Source: Hippea alviniae EP5-r (lineage in GTDB: Bacteria > Campylobacterota_A > Desulfurellia > Desulfurellales > Hippeaceae). Taken from it: DNA of 64,000 nt. A model generated the notes under the pieces. The model was not told the DNA's origin and did no database searches. It saw only the letters and a program-made list of their open reading frames with translations. Shown piece after piece: positions 7,167 through 16,265 of this stretch. The stretch spans positions 124,001 through 188,000 of the forward strand of contig NZ_ATUV01000001.1 of the NCBI RefSeq assembly GCF_000420385.1. Reading direction: 5' to 3'. Position numbers and translations under genes: made by a program. Every line of letters begins with the position of its first letter. The first letter of the stretch is position 1.

Positions 7167-9237
7167 ACTTTTTATAGGCGTTTTTCTTTTTTTTCAAGGA
7201 ACATATATACATTAACTCTTCTGCTGATTTTCCTTCTTGTGGGAAACGAGCAAAGGTTATATGACAACCAATTATTTTTTTAGCTTCATCTTTACTTATT
7301 ATGCAGCTTTTGCTCTCTATCTTTTTTATTATGCCCTGTTTTAATTCCCACTCCATTAAGCTTTGGAATGCTTCAGCGTTTTCGCTTAAGTATATGAACA
7401 TGAATGAATCGGCGCCAACTCTTGAAAGCGCTTCTTTTTTTGCAATTTTTTTTAGTTCTTCTGCAACAAACATAATTATTTTATCACCAACTTCCCTACC
7501 GTATTTGTAGTTTAAATAAGAAGTGTTTTTTATGTCAACCATAAAAAGAGTGAAAGGCTTTTTATCTTTTATTAGCTTGTCTATTTTATGAATGAGAAAC
7601 GACCGTCTTTTTAATCCTGTCATGAAATCAAAGTCTATTATGTCCCTTCTGAGTTTCTCTATGTCTTCCGGTAGATATGTTTTGTTTATTCTTGTCTCTT
7701 TTAAAAAGCCTTCTATTAATTCATTTTCCACTTTTTTCAATATGTTTTGGTCTATTTTTTCTTCTTTGAGTATTTTTATTGCTTCTTCTGGCGATAAACC
7801 TTTCCTATAAGGTCTGTCTGTTGTTAAAGCATCAAATATATCGGCTATTGCAAGAATTCTTGCTCCAAGCTCAATCTGGTCGCCTTTTAACCCATCTGGA
7901 TAACCACTCCCATCCATCTTTTCGTGGTGATGTCTGATGCATGTTGCTATTGACCTGAATTTTGGGACATTTTTTATAATTTCGTATGATATTATTGGGT
8001 GATATTTTATTATTTCGTATTCGAATGGTGTTAAATCTGTTGGTTTGAGCAGAATCATATCAGGTATACCTATTTTACCTATGTCGTGCAAGAGACCAGC
8101 ATTGTATATCATCTCTTGTTGGTGAATGTCGAGTCCTAACTTTTTTGCTATTATTTTGGAATATACAGCGACATGTTCTGAGTGTCCCTTTGTATAGACA
8201 TCTTTTGCTTCCGTTGCAGAGACGAATGCTTCTATCAAACCTTCTTCTGTTTCTGAAAGCTTACTTGAGACGATTTTTATATTTTTGTAAGTGTGCACTA
8301 TGGATATAAAATGCGTTAGGGCTATTTGAAGATTTGATAGTTCTCTTTTAAATTCATTTGACGGTTCTTTGTCAAAGGAGAAACAGAATATAGCAACGGC
8401 TCTGTCGAATGAAACTATTGGTATAAATACAGCAAACGGCGACTTTGAATGTGGTATGCACGCTTCTGAAATTTCCGTGGCATTATTTTTCCATAGGTTA
8501 TATATGGGTGAGTTTTTGCTATCATTTATTGTTCCAAAAACTGTGCTGTCGTTTACTTGGATGTATAAATCTTCTGACGCAAAAAGGAGAGAAGCCGTAT
8601 TTGCATTTACCATTACTTTTATTTTTTTTAAAGCTTCGGCAATGAAATTTGCAGAGAGTTTGTATTTTAGTTGATGGTCTAATAGACTTAAAAATTCTAA
8701 CTGTCTTTTATTTTTCTCTTTCTCTTTTTCTATTTCTTCTATGTATCTCTGCTTCTCAAGTTCCGATGCTATGGAATCTGCTATCTTTTTCAAAACCTCA
8801 ACTTTCTCAGACGAAAACTTTTTGTGTTTTGTTAAGCTTATAAGGTGCAATGAACCATATATAGTGCTTTTTGTTTGAATAGCAACTGCAAGAAGAGATT
8901 TTAAACCCACTTTTATCCATGGTTTTAAAGAGTATTTGTATTTTTGATAATTATATATTTTAATAAATCCATCCTTTTTTAATTTTTCGTGAAAGTGTCT
9001 CCTTTTTTTTAGCGGAACTTCATATAACTCAGGAAATTTCTCTTTTGGGAAGTTATCTCTCATAAAAAAAGACGAATGTTTGAATCGTATTACATCATCT
9101 TCCCATAGACCTATAAATGCGCCATCGACGCCGAATAGCTCAGCTACACCATCAAGTATAGACTTCCAGTTATCGCTCAGGTATTCTCTGTTTGTTATCT
9201 TGTTTGATAAGTCGAATGCTTTAATGAGTAAATCCAT
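7135..9237 (-). CDS. GAF / HD-GYP / degenerate GGDEF signalling protein
   Basis: A 700-residue cytoplasmic protein. Two GAF-like sensor regions (about 20-160 and 190-320) are followed by a complete-looking HD-GYP phosphodiesterase domain (about 335-500) with HDIGK (near 384), HHHEKMDGSGYPDGL and later DIFDALTTDRPYRKG. The C-terminal GGDEF-fold (about 555-690) has RVGADSF where GGDEF is expected, so diguanylate cyclase activity is unlikely. The protein therefore probably hydrolyses c-di-GMP, possibly with the dead GGDEF as a GTP or ligand sensor. It is divergent from the flagellar operon, so control of motility is a reasonable guess. Confidence 0.92.
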   Translation of the reverse strand: MDLLIKAFDLSNKITNREYLSDNWKSILDGVAELFGVDGAFIGLWEDDVIRFKHSSFFMRDNFPKEKFPELYEVPLKKRRHFHEKLKKDGFIKIYNYQKYKYSLKPWIKVGLKSLLAVAIQTKSTIYGSLHLISLTKHKKFSSEKVEVLKKIADSIASELEKQRYIEEIEKEKEKNKRQLEFLSLLDHQLKYKLSANFIAEALKKIKVMVNANTASLLFASEDLYIQVNDSTVFGTINDSKNSPIYNLWKNNATEISEACIPHSKSPFAVFIPIVSFDRAVAIFCFSFDKEPSNEFKRELSNLQIALTHFISIVHTYKNIKIVSSKLSETEEGLIEAFVSATEAKDVYTKGHSEHVAVYSKIIAKKLGLDIHQQEMIYNAGLLHDIGKIGIPDMILLKPTDLTPFEYEIIKYHPIISYEIIKNVPKFRSIATCIRHHHEKMDGSGYPDGLKGDQIELGARILAIADIFDALTTDRPYRKGLSPEEAIKILKEEKIDQNILKKVENELIEGFLKETRINKTYLPEDIEKLRRDIIDFDFMTGLKRRSFLIHKIDKLIKDKKPFTLFMVDIKNTSYLNYKYGREVGDKIIMFVAEELKKIAKKEALSRVGADSFMFIYLSENAEAFQSLMEWELKQGIIKKIESKSCIISKDEAKKIIGCHITFARFPQEGKSAEELMYICSLKKKKNAYKKYAELFGQEAI

Positions 9238-9256
9238 TCACCACCCCACTCGTTAT

Positions 9257-9285
9257 TTTCTATCATATAATAAAATCTAAGTCAA
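9257..9285 (-). promoter_or_regulatory. Sigma-70-type promoter for the HD-GYP gene
   Basis: Minus strand TTGACT (9285-9280), 17-nt spacer, TAGAAA (9262-9257). The start would fall roughly 15 nt before the ATG at 9237. The -10 is weak. Confidence 0.4.
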
Positions 9286-9303
9286 ACGATGGAGATATTT
9301 AAG

Positions 9304-9317
9304 GGAATGTTTTTTGC
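9304..9317 (+). promoter_or_regulatory. Sigma-54-like promoter of the flgB operon
   Basis: GG (9304-9305), 10 nt, GC (9316-9317) in GGGAATGTTTTTTGCTA. Sigma-54 control of rod/basal-body genes is well known in polar-flagellated relatives. The predicted start near 9329 leaves the Shine-Dalgarno (9330-9334) at the very 5' end of the transcript, which lowers confidence. Confidence 0.45.
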
Positions 9318-9342
9318 TAAGGAATAGGTGGAGGTGAAAAAG

Positions 9343-9744
9343 ATGGCATTCTTGGGTGATTCAACTTTTACTTACTTAAAAAAAGCGCTTGATATTGCCG
9401 TTTTAAGGCAGGATGTGATAGCAAGCAACATAGCAAATGCCGATACACCTAACTATAAGGCAAAACATATTCCGTTTAAAGATGTGCTTGATATTGCAGA
9501 TAGTGAGTTAAAATTGAAAAAAACTGACCCAAAACATATAGATGACTCAAGTGGCGGTATGGATTATCTCATAAAACCAGATAAAAACGATTATATAACA
9601 AAAAACGACAAAAATAATGTAAAGCTCGATAAAGAGTTGACTGACCTTGCAAAAAATACCCTGCTTGTAAATGCCTTGACGGCTTTTGAGAAGTATAAGT
9701 TTAATGAGTATAGGGATGTTATCTCAGCTTCTAAGAATATTTAA
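9343..9744 (+). CDS. flgB: Flagellar basal-body rod protein FlgB
   Basis: Proximal rod subunit of the flagellum, exported to the periplasm by the flagellar type III apparatus. I start at ATG 9343 (133 residues), because GGAGG lies 8 nt before it. An upstream in-frame GTG at 9328 would put the SD inside the coding sequence. The N-terminal ASNIANADTPNYKAK is the rod/hook family signature, and the C-terminal NALTAFEKYKFNEY helix completes the rod fold. It is the first gene of a run through motE that ends near 16265, and flgC follows after 12 nt. Confidence 0.95.
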   Translation: MAFLGDSTFTYLKKALDIAVLRQDVIASNIANADTPNYKAKHIPFKDVLDIADSELKLKKTDPKHIDDSSGGMDYLIKPDKNDYITKNDKNNVKLDKELTDLAKNTLLVNALTAFEKYKFNEYRDVISASKNI

Positions 9745-9756
9745 GGAGTTTGAGCG

Positions 9757-10170
9757 ATGAGCGTGTTTGATAGTTTGAATATAGCATCTTCTGGCATGAG
9801 TGCACAAAGACTCAGAATGAACATTATATCTGCAAATATAGCAAACGCCGATAGTGTAAAAACAAAAGAAGGTGGACCTTACAAAAGAAGAGATGTTGTG
9901 TTCGAAGCTGTTAATTATGATAAGTTTGGAGATGTTCTAAAGGAAGTTAAAGTTGCAGACATAGTTAGAGATGATACGCCACCAAAACTCGTTTATGACC
10001 CATCAAACCCTTTGGCAAACAAAGACGGGTATGTGGCATATCCCAACATAAACCCTGTTGTTGAGATGGTAAATTTAATTGATGCAATGAGAACTTATCA
10101 GGCGAATGCATCTGTTATAGATTCGGCAAAACAGATGGTTCAGTCGGCTCTAAGTGTTTTAAGGGCTTGA
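9757..10170 (+). CDS. flgC: Flagellar basal-body rod protein FlgC
   Basis: A 137-residue proximal rod subunit. Residues 1-35 contain the rod signature SANIANADSVKT. The C-terminal VEMVNLIDAMRTYQANASVI helix region is typical of FlgC. Its ribosome-binding site (AAGGAG) lies just after the flgB stop, 12 nt away. It assembles with FlgB and FliE between the MS ring and the distal rod. Confidence 0.95.
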   Translation: MSVFDSLNIASSGMSAQRLRMNIISANIANADSVKTKEGGPYKRRDVVFEAVNYDKFGDVLKEVKVADIVRDDTPPKLVYDPSNPLANKDGYVAYPNINPVVEMVNLIDAMRTYQANASVIDSAKQMVQSALSVLRA

Positions 10171-10203
10171 AAATTTTCTGTTTTTTCTTAAAATGGAGTT
10201 AGC

Positions 10204-10500
10204 ATGGATATAAAAGATATTACGCTTAAGCCGATAGATAGCTCAGAGATAAAGAAAAGCGAAACCAAAAAGGCAGAAGGTGATTCTTTTGCTGAGATAC
10301 TAAAGAAATCGCTCGATGAAGTAAATAAGCTTCAGAATAGGGCAGATGAGTCTATCAAAGATATAGCTGCCGGCAAAATGGACAATATTCAAGATGCCGT
10401 AATGGCTATAGAGAAAGCAGATATCTCGTTGAAGCTTCTTACAGAAATCCGCAACAAAGCCATTGAAGCCTACAAAGAAGTAATGCGCATGCAGGTATAG
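10204..10500 (+). CDS. fliE: Flagellar hook-basal body protein FliE
   Basis: A 98-residue FliE, which joins the MS ring to the rod and is the first substrate of the flagellar export gate. The conserved C-terminal half is visible: DSFAEILKKSLDEVN, then QDAVMAIEKADISLKLLTEIRNKAIEAYKEVMRMQV-type helices. Length matches the family (about 100). It sits in the usual flgB-flgC-fliE-fliF order. Confidence 0.95.
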   Translation: MDIKDITLKPIDSSEIKKSETKKAEGDSFAEILKKSLDEVNKLQNRADESIKDIAAGKMDNIQDAVMAIEKADISLKLLTEIRNKAIEAYKEVMRMQV

Positions 10501-10544
10501 TTTTTAGTTGCCAAAATATCCATTTTTGTTATATTTGATAGGGT

Positions 10545-12200
10545 ATGGATTTTAAGTTATTTATTGAACAGATAAAGAAATTCTATAACTCCATGAGCAA
10601 ACAGCAAAGGATTGTTCTTTTTTCATCGTTGGGGGTTTTGCTTGCAGGTTTGATATTTATCTTTGCAATGGCAAGCAGGGTAAGTTATGCTCCTTTGTTC
10701 ACCAATCTTAATGCTAAGGATGCAGCGGACATTGTATCTTATCTAAATCAACATGGAATCAAGTACAAACTTGAAAATGGCGGTTCTGTTATAGAAGTTC
10801 CAAAAGATATGGTGTATAGCCTAAGGTTGGACCTTGTTGCTGCTGGCCTTCCAAAACACGGCGTTGTTGGCTTTGAAATATTTGATAAACAGAATTTTGG
10901 CACGACACCGTTCGTTGAAAATATAAATTACATAAGAGCTTTGGAAGGAGAATTGACTCGAACCATTGAGAATATAGCAGAAGTTAAGTCTGCACGGGTA
11001 AATATAGCAATCCCAAAACCTACAATATTTACAGAGAGACAACAACCACCGACAGCGAGTATTGTGCTTGACCTTTATAGACCATTAAGCAGAGACCAGA
11101 TACTTGCCATTCAAAGACTTGTTGCTGCAGCCGTTCCAGGTTTGTCTTACAAAGATGTTACAATTGTTGATTCGGAAGGTAATCTTCTCTCCATAAATTC
11201 GTCTCAAGAGCAGCTACTTACGGCAAATGAGCTTAAGTATAAGCAGATAGTGGAACAGCAATACACTCAAAGGATAAAGAACTTGCTTCAACCTATTTTA
11301 GGAAAGGATAAATTTGTTGTAAGTGTGAATGTTGATTTGGATTTAAGTAGAGTAAAGAAAAAGTCAATAACCTATGACCCGAATAGCGTTGTTGTATCAG
11401 AAGAGAGCGAAGAGTCTTCTACGACTACACCCGTAAATGGTGGAGTGCCGGGAGTCATATCAAACATTGGCAATAACACTACTACTCAATCTCAGGTATC
11501 TAAGAGCAGTAAGTCAAAGACCATTACCAATTACGATGTAGGAAGAACGGAAACTTTGACAGAGGAGCCTCTTATAAAAATAAAGAGCGTTTCGGCTGCT
11601 GTTGTTGTTGATGGTATGTATGAACCTATAAAGAATAAAAAAGGCAAAATAACAGGTTATAAATTCAAACCGCTACCCCAAAGTGAGATAGCGGCTATCC
11701 AGCAAGCGGTGATGAGTGCAATTGGATATAACAAAAACAGAGGTGATAAAGTAACCGTAACCTGTATGAAGTTTGCATCAACAAAAGGGGGTAATATGGG
11801 AAATTCCATACTTGGTGGCGGGAATATGGTTATTAATGTAGCTTCATATTATAAATATGCTTTAGTAGCTTTGCTTCTTGCTCTCTTTTACTTCTTGTTC
11901 TTAAGGAGATTTATCAAGAATGTTATGACGGCAAGTTTACCTAAGGTTGAAAAAGAAGAAGAAATGAAAGCCGAAGAAGGAAAAGAAACGGAAGAGATAG
12001 AAGAAGAAAAAGTTAAGGGTAAGACTATTAAAGAGATTGAAGAAGAAATAGCATCGAAACTTGAAGAAGAAGAGGTTGTTGACGAAGAGAAGATTAGAAG
12101 CAGTATGATGGAAGAGAAGATAAGAGAAGCAGCCCAACAGAACCCAGAAGAGGTAGCAAGTCTAATAAAGACACTTCTTGCATCAAAACCAAAGGGGTGA
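10545..12200 (+). CDS. fliF: Flagellar MS-ring protein FliF
   Basis: A 551-residue inner-membrane MS-ring protein. There is an N-terminal transmembrane segment (about 25-45), two ring-building motifs of the YscJ/FliF family (NVDLDL and PVNGGVPG segments), a second transmembrane helix near 432-450, and a very acidic, lysine/glutamate-rich cytoplasmic tail. The tail ends in NPEEVASLIKTLLA, the piece that binds FliG. fliG starts 3 nt downstream, consistent with stoichiometric production. Confidence 0.96.
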   Translation: MDFKLFIEQIKKFYNSMSKQQRIVLFSSLGVLLAGLIFIFAMASRVSYAPLFTNLNAKDAADIVSYLNQHGIKYKLENGGSVIEVPKDMVYSLRLDLVAAGLPKHGVVGFEIFDKQNFGTTPFVENINYIRALEGELTRTIENIAEVKSARVNIAIPKPTIFTERQQPPTASIVLDLYRPLSRDQILAIQRLVAAAVPGLSYKDVTIVDSEGNLLSINSSQEQLLTANELKYKQIVEQQYTQRIKNLLQPILGKDKFVVSVNVDLDLSRVKKKSITYDPNSVVVSEESEESSTTTPVNGGVPGVISNIGNNTTTQSQVSKSSKSKTITNYDVGRTETLTEEPLIKIKSVSAAVVVDGMYEPIKNKKGKITGYKFKPLPQSEIAAIQQAVMSAIGYNKNRGDKVTVTCMKFASTKGGNMGNSILGGGNMVINVASYYKYALVALLLALFYFLFLRRFIKNVMTASLPKVEKEEEMKAEEGKETEEIEEEKVKGKTIKEIEEEIASKLEEEEVVDEEKIRSSMMEEKIREAAQQNPEEVASLIKTLLASKPKG

Positions 12201-12203
12201 TAT

Positions 12204-13238
12204 ATGCCAGCGCAAAAGAGTGCAGCTGATATAAAAACCAGCGAAGATTTGACGCCACATCAGAAAGCAGCAATTCTTACGATTGTTCTTGGCGACGATT
12301 TGTCTGCAAAGGTTTTGGCACACTTACCTAAGCAAGACATAGAAGCCATCTCGAAAGAGATAGCCTTTATGAAGACAATTGACCCAAAGATAATCCGCGA
12401 GGTCGTTGATGAGTTTTACAAGATGCTCAAGGCTAAAGAGTTTATGAGTGTTGGTGGCCTTGAGTATGCGAAGGAGATTTTGGTTAAGACATTAGGCCCA
12501 GAAGAAGCCCAGAGAATTATAGACAAGCTTATAAAGATGATGGAATCGAGCTATGGTTTTGATTATCTTGAGAATATAGACCCAAAGCAGTTGGTTAAAT
12601 TTATACAGAGCGAACATCCGCAGACGATTGCTATTATTCTTGCCCATCTTGACCAGTCAACGGCAGCTGAAGTTTTGAGCCTTTTACCTAAGGAGCTTCA
12701 GGCCGATGTTACGCTTAGAATGGCATCACTTGAGAATATATCGCCGACGGTTATAAAACATGTCTCTGAGATTTTGGAGCATAAGCTTGAAAGTGTCAGT
12801 GGCTCTAATATTGAACTTGGTGGTGTTAGGAAGGTTTCAGAGATTATTAACAGAATGGGTAGGGTTGAGTCTAAAGCCTTAATTGATGCTATAGCTGAGC
12901 ATAATCCAGACCTTGCAAGTCAGATAAGGGATATGATGTTTGTTTTCGAAGATATTATCAAGCTCAGCGATACGGATATTCAAGAACTTCTCAAACATGT
13001 TGATAAGAAAGACCTTATTATGGCATTGAAGGGCGCATCTGACGAGCTTAAAGATAAGTTCTTTAAAAATATGTCTTCGCGTGCTGCTGAAACTCTCAAA
13101 GAAGAGCTTGAATTCTTGGGTGCTGTTAAGGTTAAGGATGTTGAGCGTGCACAGAAGGTTATTGTTGATATAGTAAGGAAGCTTGACGAAGAAGGTGTTA
13201 TCTCCATAGGCGGCGGTGGCGAGGAGGTCGTCGTTTAA
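12204..13238 (+). CDS. fliG: Flagellar motor switch protein FliG
   Basis: A 344-residue C-ring protein that binds FliF through its N-domain and contacts the stator through its C-domain. Typical motifs are the EHPQT segment (about 133-137) of the middle domain and the charged C-terminal torque helix region (about 265-310, with DKKDLIMALKGAS and MSSRAAETLKEE). Its stop codon overlaps the fliH start by one base, giving coupled translation. Length is normal. Confidence 0.97.
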   Translation: MPAQKSAADIKTSEDLTPHQKAAILTIVLGDDLSAKVLAHLPKQDIEAISKEIAFMKTIDPKIIREVVDEFYKMLKAKEFMSVGGLEYAKEILVKTLGPEEAQRIIDKLIKMMESSYGFDYLENIDPKQLVKFIQSEHPQTIAIILAHLDQSTAAEVLSLLPKELQADVTLRMASLENISPTVIKHVSEILEHKLESVSGSNIELGGVRKVSEIINRMGRVESKALIDAIAEHNPDLASQIRDMMFVFEDIIKLSDTDIQELLKHVDKKDLIMALKGASDELKDKFFKNMSSRAAETLKEELEFLGAVKVKDVERAQKVIVDIVRKLDEEGVISIGGGGEEVVV

Positions 13239-13987
13239 TGCCTATTGAAGTTGAAGAGTTTGTATTCGAAGATTTCGATGATGAAGGGTTTGAGTCAGAA
13301 GAGTTAGAAAAACATGAAAGTGAGAGTGCTTCTAATAGTGCTCAGACAGACTCTCAAGGTGCAAAAAACAATCAGGAAAATCAAGAGCAGGCTATAGCGT
13401 TTGATAAAGAAGAGATAAAAAGACAGCTTCAGACTATAATAGAGACAACAAAACAGGAAGCTCTAAAGGAAGCACAACTAATAAAAGAGCAGGCAAAGAA
13501 AGAAGGGTTTGAACTTGGTTATAAGGAAGGATATGAGAAAGGGCTAAAGGATGCCAAAGGGATTTTTGATAAGACGATTGAAGAGTATACGGCAAAGATG
13601 CAGCAGGCGATAGCAAAACTGATAGATACAGCCGCTGAGATATCAAGGAGATACGAAGAGCTTGAGAATGCCGCAACGGATATGGTTTTGCAGATTGCAA
13701 AAAAAGTAATAGCGGGCGAACTTGTTCAGAATAAGGATGCAATAAATAATATGGTTAAAGAAGCATTGGGAATCGTTGAGTCTGATAAGATAAAACTCAA
13801 GATGCATCCAGATGATGCCAAAAATGTGAATATCAGCTCTCTTGGTAGCAATAAGAACATAGAGATTGTCGAAGATGATAAACTATCAAAGGGTTCTCTC
13901 ATTATAGAAGAAGCAAACGGCAATGTGATAGATGCAAGCGTGGATACAAAACTAAAGCAGATTAAGGGTTCACTTGTAAATGAGTAA
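13238..13987 (+). CDS. fliH: Flagellar export ATPase regulator FliH
   Basis: A 249-residue FliH-type stator of the export ATPase. The N-terminus is very acidic and low in complexity, the middle (about 50-140) is a coiled coil containing the GxxxG-like GFELGYKEGYEKG repeat, and the C-terminus is a V-type ATPase E-subunit-like domain (about 150-249). It starts inside the fliG stop and its 3' end overlaps fliI by 8 nt, the standard arrangement for this complex. Confidence 0.92.
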   Translation: MPIEVEEFVFEDFDDEGFESEELEKHESESASNSAQTDSQGAKNNQENQEQAIAFDKEEIKRQLQTIIETTKQEALKEAQLIKEQAKKEGFELGYKEGYEKGLKDAKGIFDKTIEEYTAKMQQAIAKLIDTAAEISRRYEELENAATDMVLQIAKKVIAGELVQNKDAINNMVKEALGIVESDKIKLKMHPDDAKNVNISSLGSNKNIEIVEDDKLSKGSLIIEEANGNVIDASVDTKLKQIKGSLVNE

Positions 13988-15284
13988 AATATTAAGAATT
14001 AAAGAAGCACTTGAGAAGTCCAACCTTGTCATAACTTATGGTAGGGTTAAAAAGGTTTCTGGCTTGACGATTAAATCGACGGGTCCCAAAAATGTTAAGA
14101 TAGGTGATGTATGCAAAATAGAGACAGATAACGGCTGGATAGATAGTGAAGTTGTTGGGTTTGATGAAGATGGAGTTGTTTTAATGCCACTTGGCACACT
14201 TGACGGGATTAAAGCCGAAAGCCTTGTAAAATCCGAAGGAAGGGGATTATCCGTTCCCGTTGGTGAGAAGTTTTTGGGAAGAGTTGTTAATGCTTTAGGT
14301 AGACCCATAGACGGCAAAGGGTCTATCAGAATAGATAGCTTTTATCCCGTTTATCCAAAGCCTGTTCCACCGCTTGAAAGGGAGATAATAAAGGAGCCTT
14401 TAAGCGTTGGTGTTAAAGCCATAGACGGACTTTTGACCATAGGAAAAGGACAGAGAGTTGGTATATTTGCAGGTAGTGGTGTTGGTAAAAGCACACTTAT
14501 GGGTATGATAGCAAGGAATAGTTCAGCTGATGTAAATGTGATTGCCCTTATTGGTGAGCGTGGCAGGGAAGTTAGAGAGTTTATCGAGAAGGATTTAAAA
14601 GAAGAAGGTCTAAAAAGAAGTGTGGTTGTGGTTGCAACAAGCGATGAAGCACCACTTTTAAGAAGGGAAGGTGCGTTTGTTGCAACGGCTATTGCTGAGT
14701 TTTTCAAAGACCAGGGTGCCGATGTGATGCTTATGATGGATTCTGCCACGAGATTTGCTATGGCTCAGAGAGAGATAGGTTTGGCTGTTGGTGAGCCACC
14801 AACAACAAAGGGCTATACACCGAGTGTTTTTACACTTCTGCCAAGACTCATGGAAAGAGCAGGCAATTTTAAAAACGGTTCCATTACGGCTATCTATACG
14901 GTTTTGGTTGATGGTGATGATTTGATGGAGCCTATAGCTGATGCATCCCGTTCTATACTTGACGGACATATCGTTTTGTCAAGAAAGATAGCAGAGAAGG
15001 GCAGGTATCCTGCGATAGATGTTTTGAAAAGCATATCAAGGCTGATGAATTCAATAGCCGACGAGAAACATAAGCAACTCGCTTTAAGGATAAGAAAAGT
15101 TCTGTCTGTTTATGCAGATGCTGAGGATTTGGTCAACATAGGCGCTTATGTGAAAGGAAGCAATAAAGATATAGATGAAGCACTTAAATACATAGATAGG
15201 GTTGAGAATTTTCTTGCTCAGAAGATAGAAGAGAGTTTTTCGTTTGATGACACTTTAAAACTGATGGAGTCAATATTTAGCTGA
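13980..15284 (+). CDS. fliI: Flagellum-specific ATPase FliI
   Basis: A 434-residue F1-beta-like ATPase that unloads chaperone-bound substrates at the flagellar export gate. Walker A is GSGVGKST (about 165-172), with GERGREVREF following, and Walker B is near VMLMMDSATRFA. The PTTKGYTPSVFTLLPRL loop is diagnostic of the FliI/YscN family. The ATG lies in the overlap ATGAGTAA with fliH. Length is typical. Confidence 0.97.
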   Translation: MSKILRIKEALEKSNLVITYGRVKKVSGLTIKSTGPKNVKIGDVCKIETDNGWIDSEVVGFDEDGVVLMPLGTLDGIKAESLVKSEGRGLSVPVGEKFLGRVVNALGRPIDGKGSIRIDSFYPVYPKPVPPLEREIIKEPLSVGVKAIDGLLTIGKGQRVGIFAGSGVGKSTLMGMIARNSSADVNVIALIGERGREVREFIEKDLKEEGLKRSVVVVATSDEAPLLRREGAFVATAIAEFFKDQGADVMLMMDSATRFAMAQREIGLAVGEPPTTKGYTPSVFTLLPRLMERAGNFKNGSITAIYTVLVDGDDLMEPIADASRSILDGHIVLSRKIAEKGRYPAIDVLKSISRLMNSIADEKHKQLALRIRKVLSVYADAEDLVNIGAYVKGSNKDIDEALKYIDRVENFLAQKIEESFSFDDTLKLMESIFS

Positions 15285-15736
15285 TGTTTGTTTTTAAGTT
15301 TGAGAAGCTTTTGAAAATAAAATCAAAGTTGCTTGATGAGAAAAGACTTCAGATAGCGCGCTTTGATGCGAAGATAAAAGAGAAAGAAGCAGAGAGAGAT
15401 AAGCTTTTAGATGAGAATAATCAGCGGAGAAAAAAGATTTTTGAGATTTTGACTTCAAAGAGACCTGACAGCAGAATGATTATGTTTTTAAACGAGAATG
15501 TGGAAAAGACAGATGTTGCCATAAAGGTGGTTGAGTTTGAGATAGAGATGCTCAAGAAGGAGAAAGAGAAACTAATTAAAGAAGCTGCTGAGCTGTTGAA
15601 AGAGAAGAAGAAGCTTGAGAAGTTAAAAGAGAAAAAGTTCGAAGAGTTTAAGGAAGAAATCTCTAAAAAGGAGATGAGATTTTTAGATGAGATTGCGTCT
15701 GTTAAGGTTGCTTCTAAGCTTGCTAATGGCAGTTAG
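15284..15736 (+). CDS. fliJ: FliJ-like flagellar export chaperone
   Basis: A 150-residue protein predicted to be almost entirely a charged coiled coil (Lys/Glu-rich heptads from about 10 to 140). This matches FliJ, the central stalk of the FliHI ATPase and export chaperone. Sequence identity in this family is low, so the call rests on shape, length and position directly after fliI (TGATG overlap). The 3' end overlaps the next gene by 50 nt. Confidence 0.8.
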   Translation: MFVFKFEKLLKIKSKLLDEKRLQIARFDAKIKEKEAERDKLLDENNQRRKKIFEILTSKRPDSRMIMFLNENVEKTDVAIKVVEFEIEMLKKEKEKLIKEAAELLKEKKKLEKLKEKKFEEFKEEISKKEMRFLDEIASVKVASKLANGS

Positions 15737-16265
15737 CATCATACATGCTCCTGTCTATGCAGAAAACAGCAATAGGAATTTAAGCAACATAGTTGATAAG
15801 ATAAATGAGCTAAAAACCCTTGAGAGTTTGCTTAATAAAAAGATAGCAAAGCTCGAAAAACTTAAAAGTCAGCTGGATAAAGAGAAGAAGGAGCTTCAAG
15901 CTTTAAAGAAACAGACAGATGAGTATGTTAAGAAAAAGAAGAAGGAAGCAGACGATTATTATGCAAATATAAAAAAGCAGGTTGATGCGTATATTCAGCA
16001 GAAACAGAAGGAACTTGAATCCTTACAAAAGCAGATAGCAACAGAGAAGATAAAAAAACTTGCCCAGATTTATGCTGCTGCAAAGCCACAGGCTGCAGCT
16101 GATGAGTTGTCAAATATGGATGAAGAGACAGCCGCCCAGATTCTCGTTTTTATGAGACCCAGGCAGGCTGGTGCAATAATATCAAAAATGCAACCCAAAA
16201 AGGCTGCAAGCATCTTTCAGAAATACCTTATGAAAAAAGGTCAGCTTAAAATCAATAAGCAATAA
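15687..16265 (+). CDS. motE: MotE-family flagellar periplasmic protein (MgtE-N domain)
   Basis: A 192-residue protein with an Arg/Leu-rich signal peptide (about 1-25, cleavage probably after VYA), a long coiled coil (about 35-125), and a C-terminal MgtE-N-like helical domain containing ELSNMDEETAAQIL and FMRPRQAGAIISKM. This is the MotE architecture found downstream of fliJ in many polar flagellates, where it helps build the periplasmic part of the motor. It starts within fliJ, and its end overlaps the convergent binding-protein gene by 14 nt. The SD is distant, so the exact start is less sure. Confidence 0.8.
   Translation: MRLRLLRLLLSLLMAVSIIHAPVYAENSNRNLSNIVDKINELKTLESLLNKKIAKLEKLKSQLDKEKKELQALKKQTDEYVKKKKKEADDYYANIKKQVDAYIQQKQKELESLQKQIATEKIKKLAQIYAAAKPQAAADELSNMDEETAAQILVFMRPRQAGAIISKMQPKKAASIFQKYLMKKGQLKINKQ

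Noticed and set aside
9328-9342. Upstream GTG start for FlgB
   Set aside because: It would place the Shine-Dalgarno sequence inside the coding region; ATG 9343 is correctly spaced.
13434-13742. Antisense open frames over the flagellar genes (this and several similar)
   Set aside because: They mirror codon structure of well-recognised genes, lack SDs and show low-complexity Ser/Leu-rich translations.
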